Below, piece by piece: positions 1 to 6,088 of a DNA stretch of 6,088 nt. Under the pieces are notes generated by a model that worked only from the letters and a program-made list of their open reading frames with translations, was not told the origin of the DNA and made no database searches. Made by a program: the position numbers and the translations under genes. This stretch comes from Candidatus Uhrbacteria bacterium CG_4_9_14_3_um_filter_36_7. GTDB taxonomy: Bacteria; Patescibacteriota; Patescibacteriia; UBA9934; GWF2-40-263. Every line of letters begins with the position of its first letter. Positions within the stretch are counted from its first letter, which is position 1. The stretch lies in assembly GCA_002791255.1 (NCBI GenBank), contig PFWS01000006.1, positions 1 through 6,088 on the forward strand, given 5' to 3'.

Positions 1-675
1 GATCTTTATCTAAATCATCCGGATGTTCTTGTTATTATTTCAAGTCATACCATTGCCTTTGAAAACAGTTTTTCCATGAATCTTCATAATGATTATCTTA
101 TTAATTTTAAAGAATTTGGGGATTTAGGAACTACAAAAAATTTTGACCCTGATTTATCACTAATGGATCAAATTCAACGATTTTTACGCAAACAAAATAT
201 TCCTTTTACTTTAAATTCTGATTTTATTCTTGATTATGGATCCGCGGTTCCTCTCTATCTTTTAACAAAACAACTTTCTGTACCAATCATTCCTATTTCT
301 TATAGTGGTCTTGATCCAAAAGCCCATTTTATCTTTGGAAAAAATCTTCAAGAATGTTTACAAAAAACAGATAAACGTGTAGCTGTGATTGCTTCTGGTG
401 ATCTTTCACATACCTTAAGCGCTAAAGCTCCAGCTGGATTTCATGCTGATGGAAAAATATTTGACGAAGCCATACGAAATATTGCCCTGCATGTATCTTC
501 TTCAAAACTTCTCTCATTTGATCCAAAAATTTATAAACACGCTAAGCAATGCGCATATGAACCACTACTGATTCTTTTGGGAATCTTAGATGGAATTTCC
601 ATTCACGCCCAAGAGCTTGCGTATGAACATCCGTTTGGGGTTGGATATTTATCAGTTGAATTTCAACTCGAATAA
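1..675 (+). CDS. LigB/MEMO-superfamily protein (class III extradiol dioxygenase-like, AmmeMemoRadiSam B type), 5' partial
   Basis: The reading frame is open from base 1 to a TAA at 673-675, giving 224 residues. The first ATG in frame (76) is internal, because residues encoded before it (VLVIISSHT, His at 46-48) already match the family's conserved strand and metal-site His. About 45 N-terminal residues, including the usual first metal-binding His, should lie upstream. Other family marks are GDLSH (His at 409-411) followed by an APAGFHADG stretch, a Cys in QCAYEPLLILLG near the C-terminus, and a closing HPFGVGYL segment. The fold is that of LigB dioxygenases and human MEMO1; related bacterial proteins are often fused to or encoded with AMMECR1 and a radical SAM protein, neither of which is seen here. 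The substrate is unknown. One oddity: the usual Asp-His-Gly motif reads Asp-Tyr-Gly (232-240). The gene sits 6 bases before priA, probably in the same operon. The superfamily call is fairly secure; the biochemical role is not. Confidence 0.8.
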   Translation, partial: DLYLNHPDVLVIISSHTIAFENSFSMNLHNDYLINFKEFGDLGTTKNFDPDLSLMDQIQRFLRKQNIPFTLNSDFILDYGSAVPLYLLTKQLSVPIIPISYSGLDPKAHFIFGKNLQECLQKTDKRVAVIASGDLSHTLSAKAPAGFHADGKIFDEAIRNIALHVSSSKLLSFDPKIYKHAKQCAYEPLLILLGILDGISIHAQELAYEHPFGVGYLSVEFQLE

Positions 676-681
676 AATACT

Positions 682-2517
682 ATGCGGATGACGCAAATCT
701 ATCCCATCAAACGGCTTACACGATCTCTCTCATTTTTTTATTACCAGACGGATAATGATAAAACACTCAAATCAGGAGATATAGTTGAAATACCTTTCCG
801 CAATCAATCTATTTTTGGCGTAGTAAAAAAAATGGAAGAAATAGATGCCCCTGCTTATCGAGTAAAATCTATTATTCGTGCTCGCCCAGATATTCCGCCT
901 TTACATGAAAAAGAAATTACTTTCTATGAATGGCTAGCTGAAGAAACACTACAAAGTGTTGGCTCAATTCTTTATGCTTCTTTACCAGATTTTCCAAAAC
1001 TTATTAAAGATCAAAAAAACTTTTCAAAAAAAATAGATCATTCAAGATCTTTTTCAAACACACAAAACTATTCTCGCGAACTTTCCTTGATTGAATCAAA
1101 CCAAAAAGCCTTTATTTCTTGTTCTTCTCTTAATAAAATGGCTTCACTGGTTGAAGCCTATCAAAAAAAACATCCAACAGACCAAATTGTTATTCTTGTT
1201 CCCCGCCTAGAAGATGCTAAATGGCTTACTTATTTTTTTTCACATGAATCAATTTCTCTTATCACAGGAGAACAATCAGCTGGATCTCTTTATGAAGCTT
1301 GGAAACATTATCGCCACAAACAACATAAAATTCTTTTGGGGACACGTCGAGCTGCTCTTATGCCTCTCTTTGGAACGGAAACTATTTTTGTTTTTCACTC
1401 ATCTTGTGAAAGCTATAAACAAATGAGTCAAAATCCTCATTATGATGTACGTACCTCTCTTACTTATTTATATAATCAAATGCATTTCCGTCTTTATTAT
1501 TTAGATACAGCTCCGCGTGCAGATGACATAGCCTTTTTTGAAAAAGAACATCTTTTTTTTGAAACAAATCCTTATCCAACCGAAATTCTAAATAGAGATC
1601 CATTATCTATTGACCCAAAGCTTCCATTATTTTCCTACTTAGCAACAGAGCGCATAGAACAAACATTAAAAGAAAATAAACGGGTTTTGTGCGTCTATAA
1701 TCGCACTGGAAGTGCACGTCGATTAGAATGTCATGATTGCCATTATGTGTTTCTTTGTAATCATTGCCAAATACCTTATGTAGTTTATGAACAACACTTA
1801 AAATGTCATCATTGTCAGCAAATAAAACATCTTCCACTACATTGCCCAGATTGTCAGGGAAAATTGCTTGAATCAAAAGGATGGGGTATTAAAAAAATTC
1901 GTGAACGGCTTCAAAAATATTTTCCTTCAAAAACAATTGGACTCATTGAAAAATCAATCATTGAACAACCAGAAGCAGAAATTATCATGACAACATCATT
2001 TATTTTTGAAACACCTTTAGACTTTCAAAAATTACTTAAACCAATAGGGCTTATCCTTATTCTTGATGCTGATCTTCCCCTTTATCAACCAACCTTTCGT
2101 GCGACTGAACAAGCCATCCGTTCATTTGAAGAATGGAAAGGTATGGCTCGTACTTTTAAAGCCCGCTACGCGATTCAAACTGCTTATCCTGATTTCTTTA
2201 CTAATTATCAATCAAAACCTGAAACCTTTTTTTTACAAGAATATTCAACCCGTGCCTCCTATCATTTACCTCCATTTGTACGTCTTGTACGCATTCAATA
2301 TAAAGACAAAAATCCTTCCCAAAGTTTAAAGCAGCTTGAACTTATAAAAGAAACATTAAAGAAAAAAAATTCATCAGTTGAACTACAAGGACCATTTCCT
2401 TATAAATCTTCTTTTGCTTGTACTATTTGGGTTGATCAAAACATTAAATCAATACTTTGGCCTTATTTACAAAGTTTAGCTCAAGTATTTATTATTGACA
2501 CAGACGCTTTTTTATGA
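682..2517 (+). CDS. priA: Primosomal protein N' (PriA), helicase motifs degenerate
   Basis: PriA recognises stalled or collapsed replication forks and starts primosome reassembly. This protein has 611 residues, against about 730 in typical helicase-competent PriA. Residues 1-100 resemble the 3'-end DNA-binding domain (GDIVEIPFRNQSIFGVV). The zinc module is complete as four CxxC pairs: C350/C353, C359/C362, C375/C378 and C388/C391. The family signature GTRRAALMPL is at 220-229, ILDADLPLYQPTFRATEQ at 460-477, and a YHLPPFVRL C-terminal domain follows from about 527. ATPase motifs are missing: no GxGKT near 143-150, FHSS at 238-241 where DEEH belongs (SYKQ after it is kept), and FEEWKGMART at 482-491 in place of QVAGRAGR. 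The frame is uninterrupted, so this is divergence and not a pseudogene. Actinobacterial PriA is known to lack helicase motifs in the same way. Start 682 leaves 6 bases after the upstream gene; ATG 688 is an equally possible start, and neither has a clear ribosome binding site. It is followed by def and fmt, the usual cluster. Confidence 0.9.
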   Translation: MRMTQIYPIKRLTRSLSFFYYQTDNDKTLKSGDIVEIPFRNQSIFGVVKKMEEIDAPAYRVKSIIRARPDIPPLHEKEITFYEWLAEETLQSVGSILYASLPDFPKLIKDQKNFSKKIDHSRSFSNTQNYSRELSLIESNQKAFISCSSLNKMASLVEAYQKKHPTDQIVILVPRLEDAKWLTYFFSHESISLITGEQSAGSLYEAWKHYRHKQHKILLGTRRAALMPLFGTETIFVFHSSCESYKQMSQNPHYDVRTSLTYLYNQMHFRLYYLDTAPRADDIAFFEKEHLFFETNPYPTEILNRDPLSIDPKLPLFSYLATERIEQTLKENKRVLCVYNRTGSARRLECHDCHYVFLCNHCQIPYVVYEQHLKCHHCQQIKHLPLHCPDCQGKLLESKGWGIKKIRERLQKYFPSKTIGLIEKSIIEQPEAEIIMTTSFIFETPLDFQKLLKPIGLILILDADLPLYQPTFRATEQAIRSFEEWKGMARTFKARYAIQTAYPDFFTNYQSKPETFFLQEYSTRASYHLPPFVRLVRIQYKDKNPSQSLKQLELIKETLKKKNSSVELQGPFPYKSSFACTIWVDQNIKSILWPYLQSLAQVFIIDTDAFL

Positions 2518-2534
2518 AATTATTTAAATTTCAT
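2514..2534. repeat. AT-rich perfect inverted repeat at the end of priA
   Basis: ATGAAATT (2514-2521) and AATTTCAT (2527-2534) are exact reverse complements separated by five bases. The left arm overlaps the priA stop codon. It lies in the 45-base gap before def, the longest gap in the operon. The arms are nearly pure A/T and no T-run follows, so it is a poor terminator. It could be a weak mRNA structure or an operator-like dyad, or chance in AT-rich DNA. Confidence 0.3.
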
Positions 2535-2562
2535 TAAAGTATCAAAATAGAACTAAAAAGTT

Positions 2563-3045
2563 ATGTTTCCAATTGTAAAACATCCAAATAAATCATTACG
2601 AAAAATTTCTATAGCTTGGAATATAGATGAGATTCTCTTACCAGAAACACAAAAGCTGGTTGATGAAATGATTGAGACCATGAAACAAGAAAAAGGAGTC
2701 GGGCTTGCAGCACCGCAAATTGGTTTAAATAAACGTCTGTTTGTCGGTCAAATGGAAAATGGATCCATTGAAGCCTTTTTTAATCCAAAAATTATTTCTG
2801 TGTCTGAGACAATGGTAAAAAGCGAGGAAGGATGTCTTTCTATTCCTCAAACTTTTGGCCTTGTTTTAAGGCACAAAAAAGTAAAAATAAAAGCCATTGA
2901 TCGAAAAAAACAAAAAATTCAATTAACTGCAACTGGGCTTTTAGCTATTATTTTTCAACACGAAATTGATCATTTGAATGGAATTCTCTTTATTGATCAG
3001 GCGATTAAATTACTTGAGACTGATTCAAAAGGATCTATTGTTTAA
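2563..3045 (+). CDS. def: Peptide deformylase
   Basis: This is the metalloenzyme that removes the formyl group from the N-terminal formyl-methionine of nascent proteins in the cytoplasm, acting at the ribosome exit. It has 160 residues, normal for a bacterial deformylase. All three family motifs are intact: GVGLAAPQ at 45-52 (motif 1), EGCLS at 89-93 with metal ligand Cys91 (motif 2), and HEIDH at 133-137 with ligands His133 and His137 and catalytic Glu134 (motif 3). The N-terminus (MFPIVKHPNKSLRKIS) aligns with the usual start of the family, supporting ATG 2563. The upstream sequence is A-rich with no recognisable Shine-Dalgarno. It lies 45 bases after priA and 4 bases before the chosen fmt start, so def and fmt are very likely co-transcribed and translationally close. 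Nothing suggests loss of function. Confidence 0.97.
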   Translation: MFPIVKHPNKSLRKISIAWNIDEILLPETQKLVDEMIETMKQEKGVGLAAPQIGLNKRLFVGQMENGSIEAFFNPKIISVSETMVKSEEGCLSIPQTFGLVLRHKKVKIKAIDRKKQKIQLTATGLLAIIFQHEIDHLNGILFIDQAIKLLETDSKGSIV

Positions 3046-3049
3046 AAAT

Positions 3050-4000
3050 ATGAAGCAAACACTTTCGGTTATTTTTTTTGGTACACCTAAACTTGCGGTA
3101 CCATTTCTTGATCGTCTAAACCAAGAAGATTCAATATCTATTAAAGCAGTGATTAGTCAACCAGATAAACCTGTCGGACGCAAACATATTCAGATCCCAT
3201 CTCCTATAAAACAATACGCACAAAATAATAACCTTCCCTTACTTCAACCAAAAACACTTAAATCAAAAAATATTTTTGAAGAAATAAAGTCCATTGAAGC
3301 TCAAATGTTTATTGTAGTTGCTTATGGAAATTTGCTCCCAAAAAATATTCTGAATCTGCCTCATTTTGGAGTGGTAAATGTTCATCCATCATTACTGCCC
3401 CGCCATCGTGGTCCAAGCCCCATTCCTTTTGCTATTCGCTTGGGAGATAAACAAAGCGGCCTGTCTATTATGCTTCTTGACGAAGGTATGGATACAGGCC
3501 CATTACTTGCTTTAAAAACAATTCCTATTTCTGAAAGAGAAACGACGACTAGTTTTACGGAAAAAATTATTTCCCTTGGTCCAGAATTCTTACTCCAAAC
3601 TATTAAAAATTATCAAGATGGACTGATAAAACCTATTCCTCAAGATAATTCAAAAGCCACACAAACCTATTTGCTTTCACGACAAGATGGTCGTATTAAT
3701 TGGTCTTTAGCAGCACAAGATATAGATCGACAAATACGAGCCATGAATCCATGGCCCTCCTCTTGGACAATTTGGCAAAAAAAAGGGCAACCAATACGCC
3801 TTAAAATACTTGAGGTTAAAATAACTTCTTTTGCTTCAACAAAACCAGCTGGTTCTGTTTTTGTAAAAGACGATCATTTATATGTTCATACCAGTGATAA
3901 GGCACTTGAAATTTTGACTCTGCAAATAGAAGGTAAATCTTGTATTTCCTCAAGCCAATTTATTCATGGTTATGGTTCTTATCTAGATTTCTTCGAATAG
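3050..4000 (+). CDS. fmt: Methionyl-tRNA formyltransferase
   Basis: Fmt transfers a formyl group from 10-formyltetrahydrofolate to Met-tRNA(fMet), producing the initiator whose formyl group Def later removes. ATG 3050 is chosen over the in-frame ATG at 2978 because MKQTLSVIFFGTP is the canonical family N-terminus, the protein becomes 316 residues (family about 315), and the 68-base overlap with def disappears. The Rossmann-type domain carries FFGTP (9-13), a SQPDKPVGRKH loop (36-46) and the active-site segment VNVHPSLLPRHRG (109-121). Catalytic Asn110, His112 and Asp148 (in DEGMDTGP) correspond to E. coli N108, H110 and D146. The C-terminal tRNA-binding domain is complete, with RINW (215-218), IRAMNPWPSSW (229-239) and LQIEGK (291-296). 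No clear ribosome binding site precedes the ATG; the nearest purine run (AAAAGGA, about 3026-3032) is too far away. The last 41 bases overlap the 3' end of the convergent membrane-protein gene. Confidence 0.96.
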   Translation: MKQTLSVIFFGTPKLAVPFLDRLNQEDSISIKAVISQPDKPVGRKHIQIPSPIKQYAQNNNLPLLQPKTLKSKNIFEEIKSIEAQMFIVVAYGNLLPKNILNLPHFGVVNVHPSLLPRHRGPSPIPFAIRLGDKQSGLSIMLLDEGMDTGPLLALKTIPISERETTTSFTEKIISLGPEFLLQTIKNYQDGLIKPIPQDNSKATQTYLLSRQDGRINWSLAAQDIDRQIRAMNPWPSSWTIWQKKGQPIRLKILEVKITSFASTKPAGSVFVKDDHLYVHTSDKALEILTLQIEGKSCISSSQFIHGYGSYLDFFE

Positions 4001-5540
4001 GATAATTAAATGTTTTTGAAGTAGGTTTAATTATTTTCGTTGCTGAATCAATTAATGTTTTTTTAATCTCTGGTTTAAGTGGAATAGTTTCATGTATAAA
4101 AGGCAGAAGAAATAAAATAAATCCAATACCAAGAGGATGATTAAGATAAGGAGAAAAAATATGCGTTATATAAAGCATAATAAGCGATGCAATACACCCA
4201 GCAGCAAGCCACGCTTTTTCTGTATGAAGATAAATGATAAAACCTCTTATTATCCATAAACCAAGAACTATAAAACCAATTAATCCAATAAATCCCATTT
4301 TTACCATCACTTCAAGCCAACCCCATTCAAAAGCATAAGTTCTTTGTAGTCCTGTTTGATCTTGCTCGCGGATACGTGGATCATCTGTTTCATATTCAAT
4401 CTCGGTTCCAAATCCATGGCCTAAAATAGGTTGTTTTTTTATTACATTAACCATTGGTCCAAGAAGTTTCCATCGGCTACTTATAGCTACATCTGATTCC
4501 GTACGATCAGAAAAAATTTTTGTGAAAGATTGACTTGAAATACCTTGTTGAACAGGATAAGGGAAAAAAATAATCATTAGTAAAATTAATAAACTAAAAA
4601 TAAAACTTGCTACACTTACTGCTTTTTTTTCAAGTAATTGTTTAAACTTAAATGGTATAAAAATAAGAAAAAGAATAATAAACACAAAACCACCAGCAAT
4701 AAGACCAACCCAAAAACTTCTTGAGAGGCTAATAAGGATAACTGAAAAAAGAAAAGAAAGAATGATTATTTGTAAAAGTAATGACTTATTTTTAAAAAGA
4801 GGGGTAAACCATAAGAAACTTAAAATCAAAAAGAAAAAAACTAAAACCGAAAATTGGGCTTGTAAAAAAATACGAAATATATTTGGCAAAATTCTTGTTA
4901 GTTCCCCAGTTCTTGTATCTCGGATAAATTCATAAACATAAGAAAGCTGCCACTCAGGAAAATGGGTAAAAATAAATAAAAGACTAAGAGTAACAATAAC
5001 CACCCAAATACTTGATCCTGCAAACAACTGCAAAAGCATTCGTTGTTTTTGGCTATTCCAAACAATTGAAAGCACTGGAAAAATATAAAGAAAATAAAAA
5101 TATGCATTACCATCATCAAATACCTGTTTAGGATTATTATGAATAAGTCCAAAGATAAATCCAAGAAAAACAGCATACGCTAACGGTAAAAATGGGATAA
5201 GACGTTTATCTTTAAAAATAGTTCGAATTGATTTTTTTAAAAAAACTAGAACAAGCCATGCGCTTAAAACGGCTATGAAAATAACCATCCGAAGAGAAAG
5301 AGAAAAATCAAAAATTGTTGCTGAAAAAATATGACCATGAGAATGGGCAAACAGTTCGGCAAAGGCTATAGCAATTCCCCACTCTAAATGTTTAAGAGTC
5401 AAAATAAATACTGTAAAGCCAATAATCATTAAAACCGGAAGGACAAAAGTAGTTTTAAAAACGAAAATAGCCAGAGCAAAAATTATGGCTTGAAAAATTA
5501 GAGTGAGCCAAAAGACTTTTCCAAAAAATTGTTCTTTCAT
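3960..5540 (-). CDS. O-antigen ligase/polymerase family membrane protein (Wzy_C-like)
   Basis: A 526-residue inner-membrane protein, probably handling lipid-linked glycans at the outer face of the membrane (O-antigen ligase or polymerase superfamily, which in small-genome bacteria may serve surface polysaccharide or glycoprotein assembly). Hydrophobic segments recur throughout, about 12-14 of them, for example near 8-28, 31-50, 84-101, 114-133, 145-161, 176-193, 228-247, 254-272, 276-297, 309-327, 413-434, 443-461 and 467-483. The family's conserved SRSFWVG is at 273-279. The large extracytoplasmic loop (about 328-410) contains SSRWKLLGP (354-362) and GHGFGTE (374-380), the typical arrangement. 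The C-terminal tail is basic and cytoplasmic-looking. ATG at 5538-5540 begins a short charged stretch and then the first membrane segment; no Shine-Dalgarno is visible. The gene stands alone on this strand between a terminator and a convergent neighbour. Family membership is well supported by topology plus motifs; the choice between ligase, polymerase and protein O-glycosyltransferase cannot be made here. Confidence 0.85.
   Translation of the reverse strand: MKEQFFGKVFWLTLIFQAIIFALAIFVFKTTFVLPVLMIIGFTVFILTLKHLEWGIAIAFAELFAHSHGHIFSATIFDFSLSLRMVIFIAVLSAWLVLVFLKKSIRTIFKDKRLIPFLPLAYAVFLGFIFGLIHNNPKQVFDDGNAYFYFLYIFPVLSIVWNSQKQRMLLQLFAGSSIWVVIVTLSLLFIFTHFPEWQLSYVYEFIRDTRTGELTRILPNIFRIFLQAQFSVLVFFFLILSFLWFTPLFKNKSLLLQIIILSFLFSVILISLSRSFWVGLIAGGFVFIILFLIFIPFKFKQLLEKKAVSVASFIFSLLILLMIIFFPYPVQQGISSQSFTKIFSDRTESDVAISSRWKLLGPMVNVIKKQPILGHGFGTEIEYETDDPRIREQDQTGLQRTYAFEWGWLEVMVKMGFIGLIGFIVLGLWIIRGFIIYLHTEKAWLAAGCIASLIMLYITHIFSPYLNHPLGIGFILFLLPFIHETIPLKPEIKKTLIDSATKIIKPTSKTFNYPIRRNLDKNHNHE
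3999..4037 (+). terminator. Possible weak intrinsic terminator after fmt
   Basis: ATAATTAAA (4002-4010) and TTTAATTAT (4026-4034) are exact reverse complements around a 15-base loop. The stem starts one base after the fmt stop, and two G-U pairs plus an A-U pair could extend it outward to 3999/4037. The right arm runs into TTTT (4034-4037). An almost pure A/T stem is weak, so this is only a candidate. It lies inside the coding sequence of the opposing gene, where no other terminator for the + operon is evident. Confidence 0.3.
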
Positions 5541-5555
5541 AAATAATGTAAAGGA

Positions 5556-5582
5556 ATTGTATCATGGTTTGAAAGGAGTTAA
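5556..5582 (-). promoter_or_regulatory. Possible promoter for the O-antigen ligase-family gene
   Basis: On the - strand, TGATACAAT (5564 to 5556) looks like an extended -10 element, and TTAACT (5582 to 5577) is a 4-of-6 match to the -35 consensus with a short 15-base spacer. Transcription would start near 5549, leaving a leader of only about 9 bases before the ATG at 5540. A perfect TATAAT at 5599-5594 is an alternative -10 but has no convincing -35. A promoter is expected here because a terminator lies just upstream. In such AT-rich sequence, matches of this kind arise easily by chance. Confidence 0.33.
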
Positions 5583-5615
5583 AAAGTAATAAAATTATAT
5601 TTTTAAAAAATAGAT

Positions 5616-5668
5616 TAAAAAATTATATAAAAACAGACCGGCCACCCGAAGGTGAACACGATCTGTTT
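5616..5668 (-). terminator. Intrinsic terminator of the right-hand - strand gene
   Basis: Read on the - strand, AAACAGATCG (5668-5659) pairs with CGGTCTGTTT (5640-5631) through ten positions, one of them a G-U pair. Above an internal loop sits CACC-TTCG-GGTG (5654-5643), a stable C(UUCG)G tetraloop hairpin. The stem is followed by a T-rich tract (about 5630-5616, TTTATATAATTTTTT pattern after the stem's own T's). Orientation is supported twice: the T tract follows only on the - strand, and the odd pair is G-U in - strand RNA but a C-A mismatch in + strand RNA. It begins 29 bases after the stop codon of the gene ending at 5698, separating that gene from the membrane-protein gene downstream. 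Confidence 0.7.
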
Positions 5669-5697
5669 GTCGTCGTGGTTCTCAAATCTTTTCTTTA

Positions 5698-6088
5698 TCA
5701 CGGCAACCAGCGGTCGAACCAGGCCTTAAGCCCGTCCTCACCATTCCACCGGGCTGCCTCGATACCAAACCGGCCGTAGACCTCACCATGACCGGATCCT
5801 ACCTGCCAATAACAAAGGACAGGGTATCCAGGAAAAAGCTTGGCTTCCCTAGAGCCGGGGGTATATATGTGAAAAAAAACATAATTAGGAAGGACTATTG
5901 AATGAAGAAAGATATCTCCATTAGTCAATTTTTTTATGAGTCCAGAAAGCGGGCGAAAGACTTCTGACGTCACTCCAGCCACAGTAGTGTCGAGTACAAC
6001 AAAACCGTGGTTGAATGCCGTCAACTCGCCGATCATTTCTTCGTCCCGACCTACTTCTCTTCCATAAAGCAACATAGTGGGATAAGGA
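5698..6088 (-). CDS. Unrecognised hypothetical protein, G+C-rich, possibly 5' partial
   Basis: The frame ends in TGA (5700-5698) and is open to the window edge. The first ATG inside is at 6075-6073 (125 residues), but the codons upstream stay open (PYPT before the Met) and no ribosome binding site is visible, so the true start may lie outside the window. I do not recognise the family. The protein has no clear signal peptide; it mixes short hydrophobic strand-like stretches (GFVVLDTTVAGV, YVFFHIY) with Gly- and aromatic-rich segments (CYWQVGSGHGEVYGRFG) and ends in KAWFDRWLP, suggesting a small soluble, perhaps beta-rich, protein. Its base composition is about 50% G+C over 5701-6060 by hand count, and most codons near its 3' end finish in G or C (GAG GAC GGG CTT AAG GCC TGG), unlike every other gene here. 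One internal stretch (about 5870-5935) drops back to about 27% G+C. A dedicated terminator follows, which supports it as a real transcribed unit. Confidence 0.6.
   Translation of the reverse strand, partial: PYPTMLLYGREVGRDEEMIGELTAFNHGFVVLDTTVAGVTSEVFRPLSGLIKKLTNGDIFLHSIVLPNYVFFHIYTPGSREAKLFPGYPVLCYWQVGSGHGEVYGRFGIEAARWNGEDGLKAWFDRWLP

Noticed and set aside
1214..1426. A 70-residue frame inside priA on the + strand
   Set aside because: It lies wholly within priA in another frame, with no recognisable domain; a shadow of the real gene.
1607..1876. An 89-residue - strand frame across the PriA zinc region
   Set aside because: It is antisense to the conserved CxxC-coding sequence, whose repeated codons keep the opposite frame open; no independent evidence.
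2063..2329. An 88-residue + strand frame inside priA
   Set aside because: Out-of-frame overlap with the conserved PriA C-terminal region and no domain of its own.
2978..3049. Longer fmt reading frame starting at ATG 2978
   Set aside because: It would overlap def by 68 bases and add 24 residues with no family counterpart; ATG 3050 gives the canonical N-terminus and length.
4898..5176. A 92-residue hydrophobic - strand frame inside the membrane-protein gene
   Set aside because: Same strand but another frame of a T-rich membrane-protein gene; its hydrophobicity is a by-product of the base composition.
5571..5580. GAAAGGAGTT, a strong ribosome-binding-like sequence on the + strand (and a 16S 3'-end-like CTCCTTTC on the - strand)
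   Set aside because: No start codon follows at a usable distance and stops follow at once (TAATAA nearby); no rRNA sequence surrounds it. Chance match.
1..6088. Possible recoding of UGA, known in some CPR lineages
   Set aside because: priA and the right-hand - strand gene both end naturally at TGA, and no gene needs UGA read as an amino acid.

Overview
The window is a compact, AT-rich bacterial segment. Hand-counted lines across most of it are roughly 18-35% G+C. Genes are closely packed and UGA is used as an ordinary stop codon. The gene set, the short spacers and a PriA that has lost its helicase motifs fit a small-genome bacterium, most plausibly of the Patescibacteria/CPR type. That placement is an inference from style and content; no rRNA or other lineage marker is present.

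Left part (1-4000, + strand): four genes read the same way with gaps of 6, 45 and 4 bases, so they probably form one operon. They are the 3' part of a LigB/MEMO-superfamily protein, priA (replication restart), def (peptide deformylase) and fmt (methionyl-tRNA formyltransferase). priA-def-fmt is a widely conserved bacterial cluster. Fmt formylates the initiator Met-tRNA and Def removes the formyl group from the finished N-terminus, so these two form one cycle. PriA keeps all eight zinc-binding cysteines and the DNA-binding architecture, but Walker A, DEEH and the motif VI arginines are gone.

Middle part (3960-5540, - strand): a 526-residue polytopic membrane protein of the O-antigen ligase/polymerase (Wzy_C-like) family. 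It converges on fmt and overlaps its 3' end by 41 bases. A possible AT-only terminator for the + operon lies inside its coding sequence.

Right part (5541-6088): a 157-base noncoding stretch, 5541-5697, holds a possible promoter for the membrane-protein gene and a good intrinsic terminator oriented for the - strand. The terminator closes an unrecognised - strand gene that runs to or past the right edge. That gene is about 50% G+C and uses G/C-ending codons, unlike the rest of the window, and is the best candidate for recently acquired DNA. I saw no RNA genes, CRISPR array, insertion sequence or other mobile element, and no clearly new multi-gene system.
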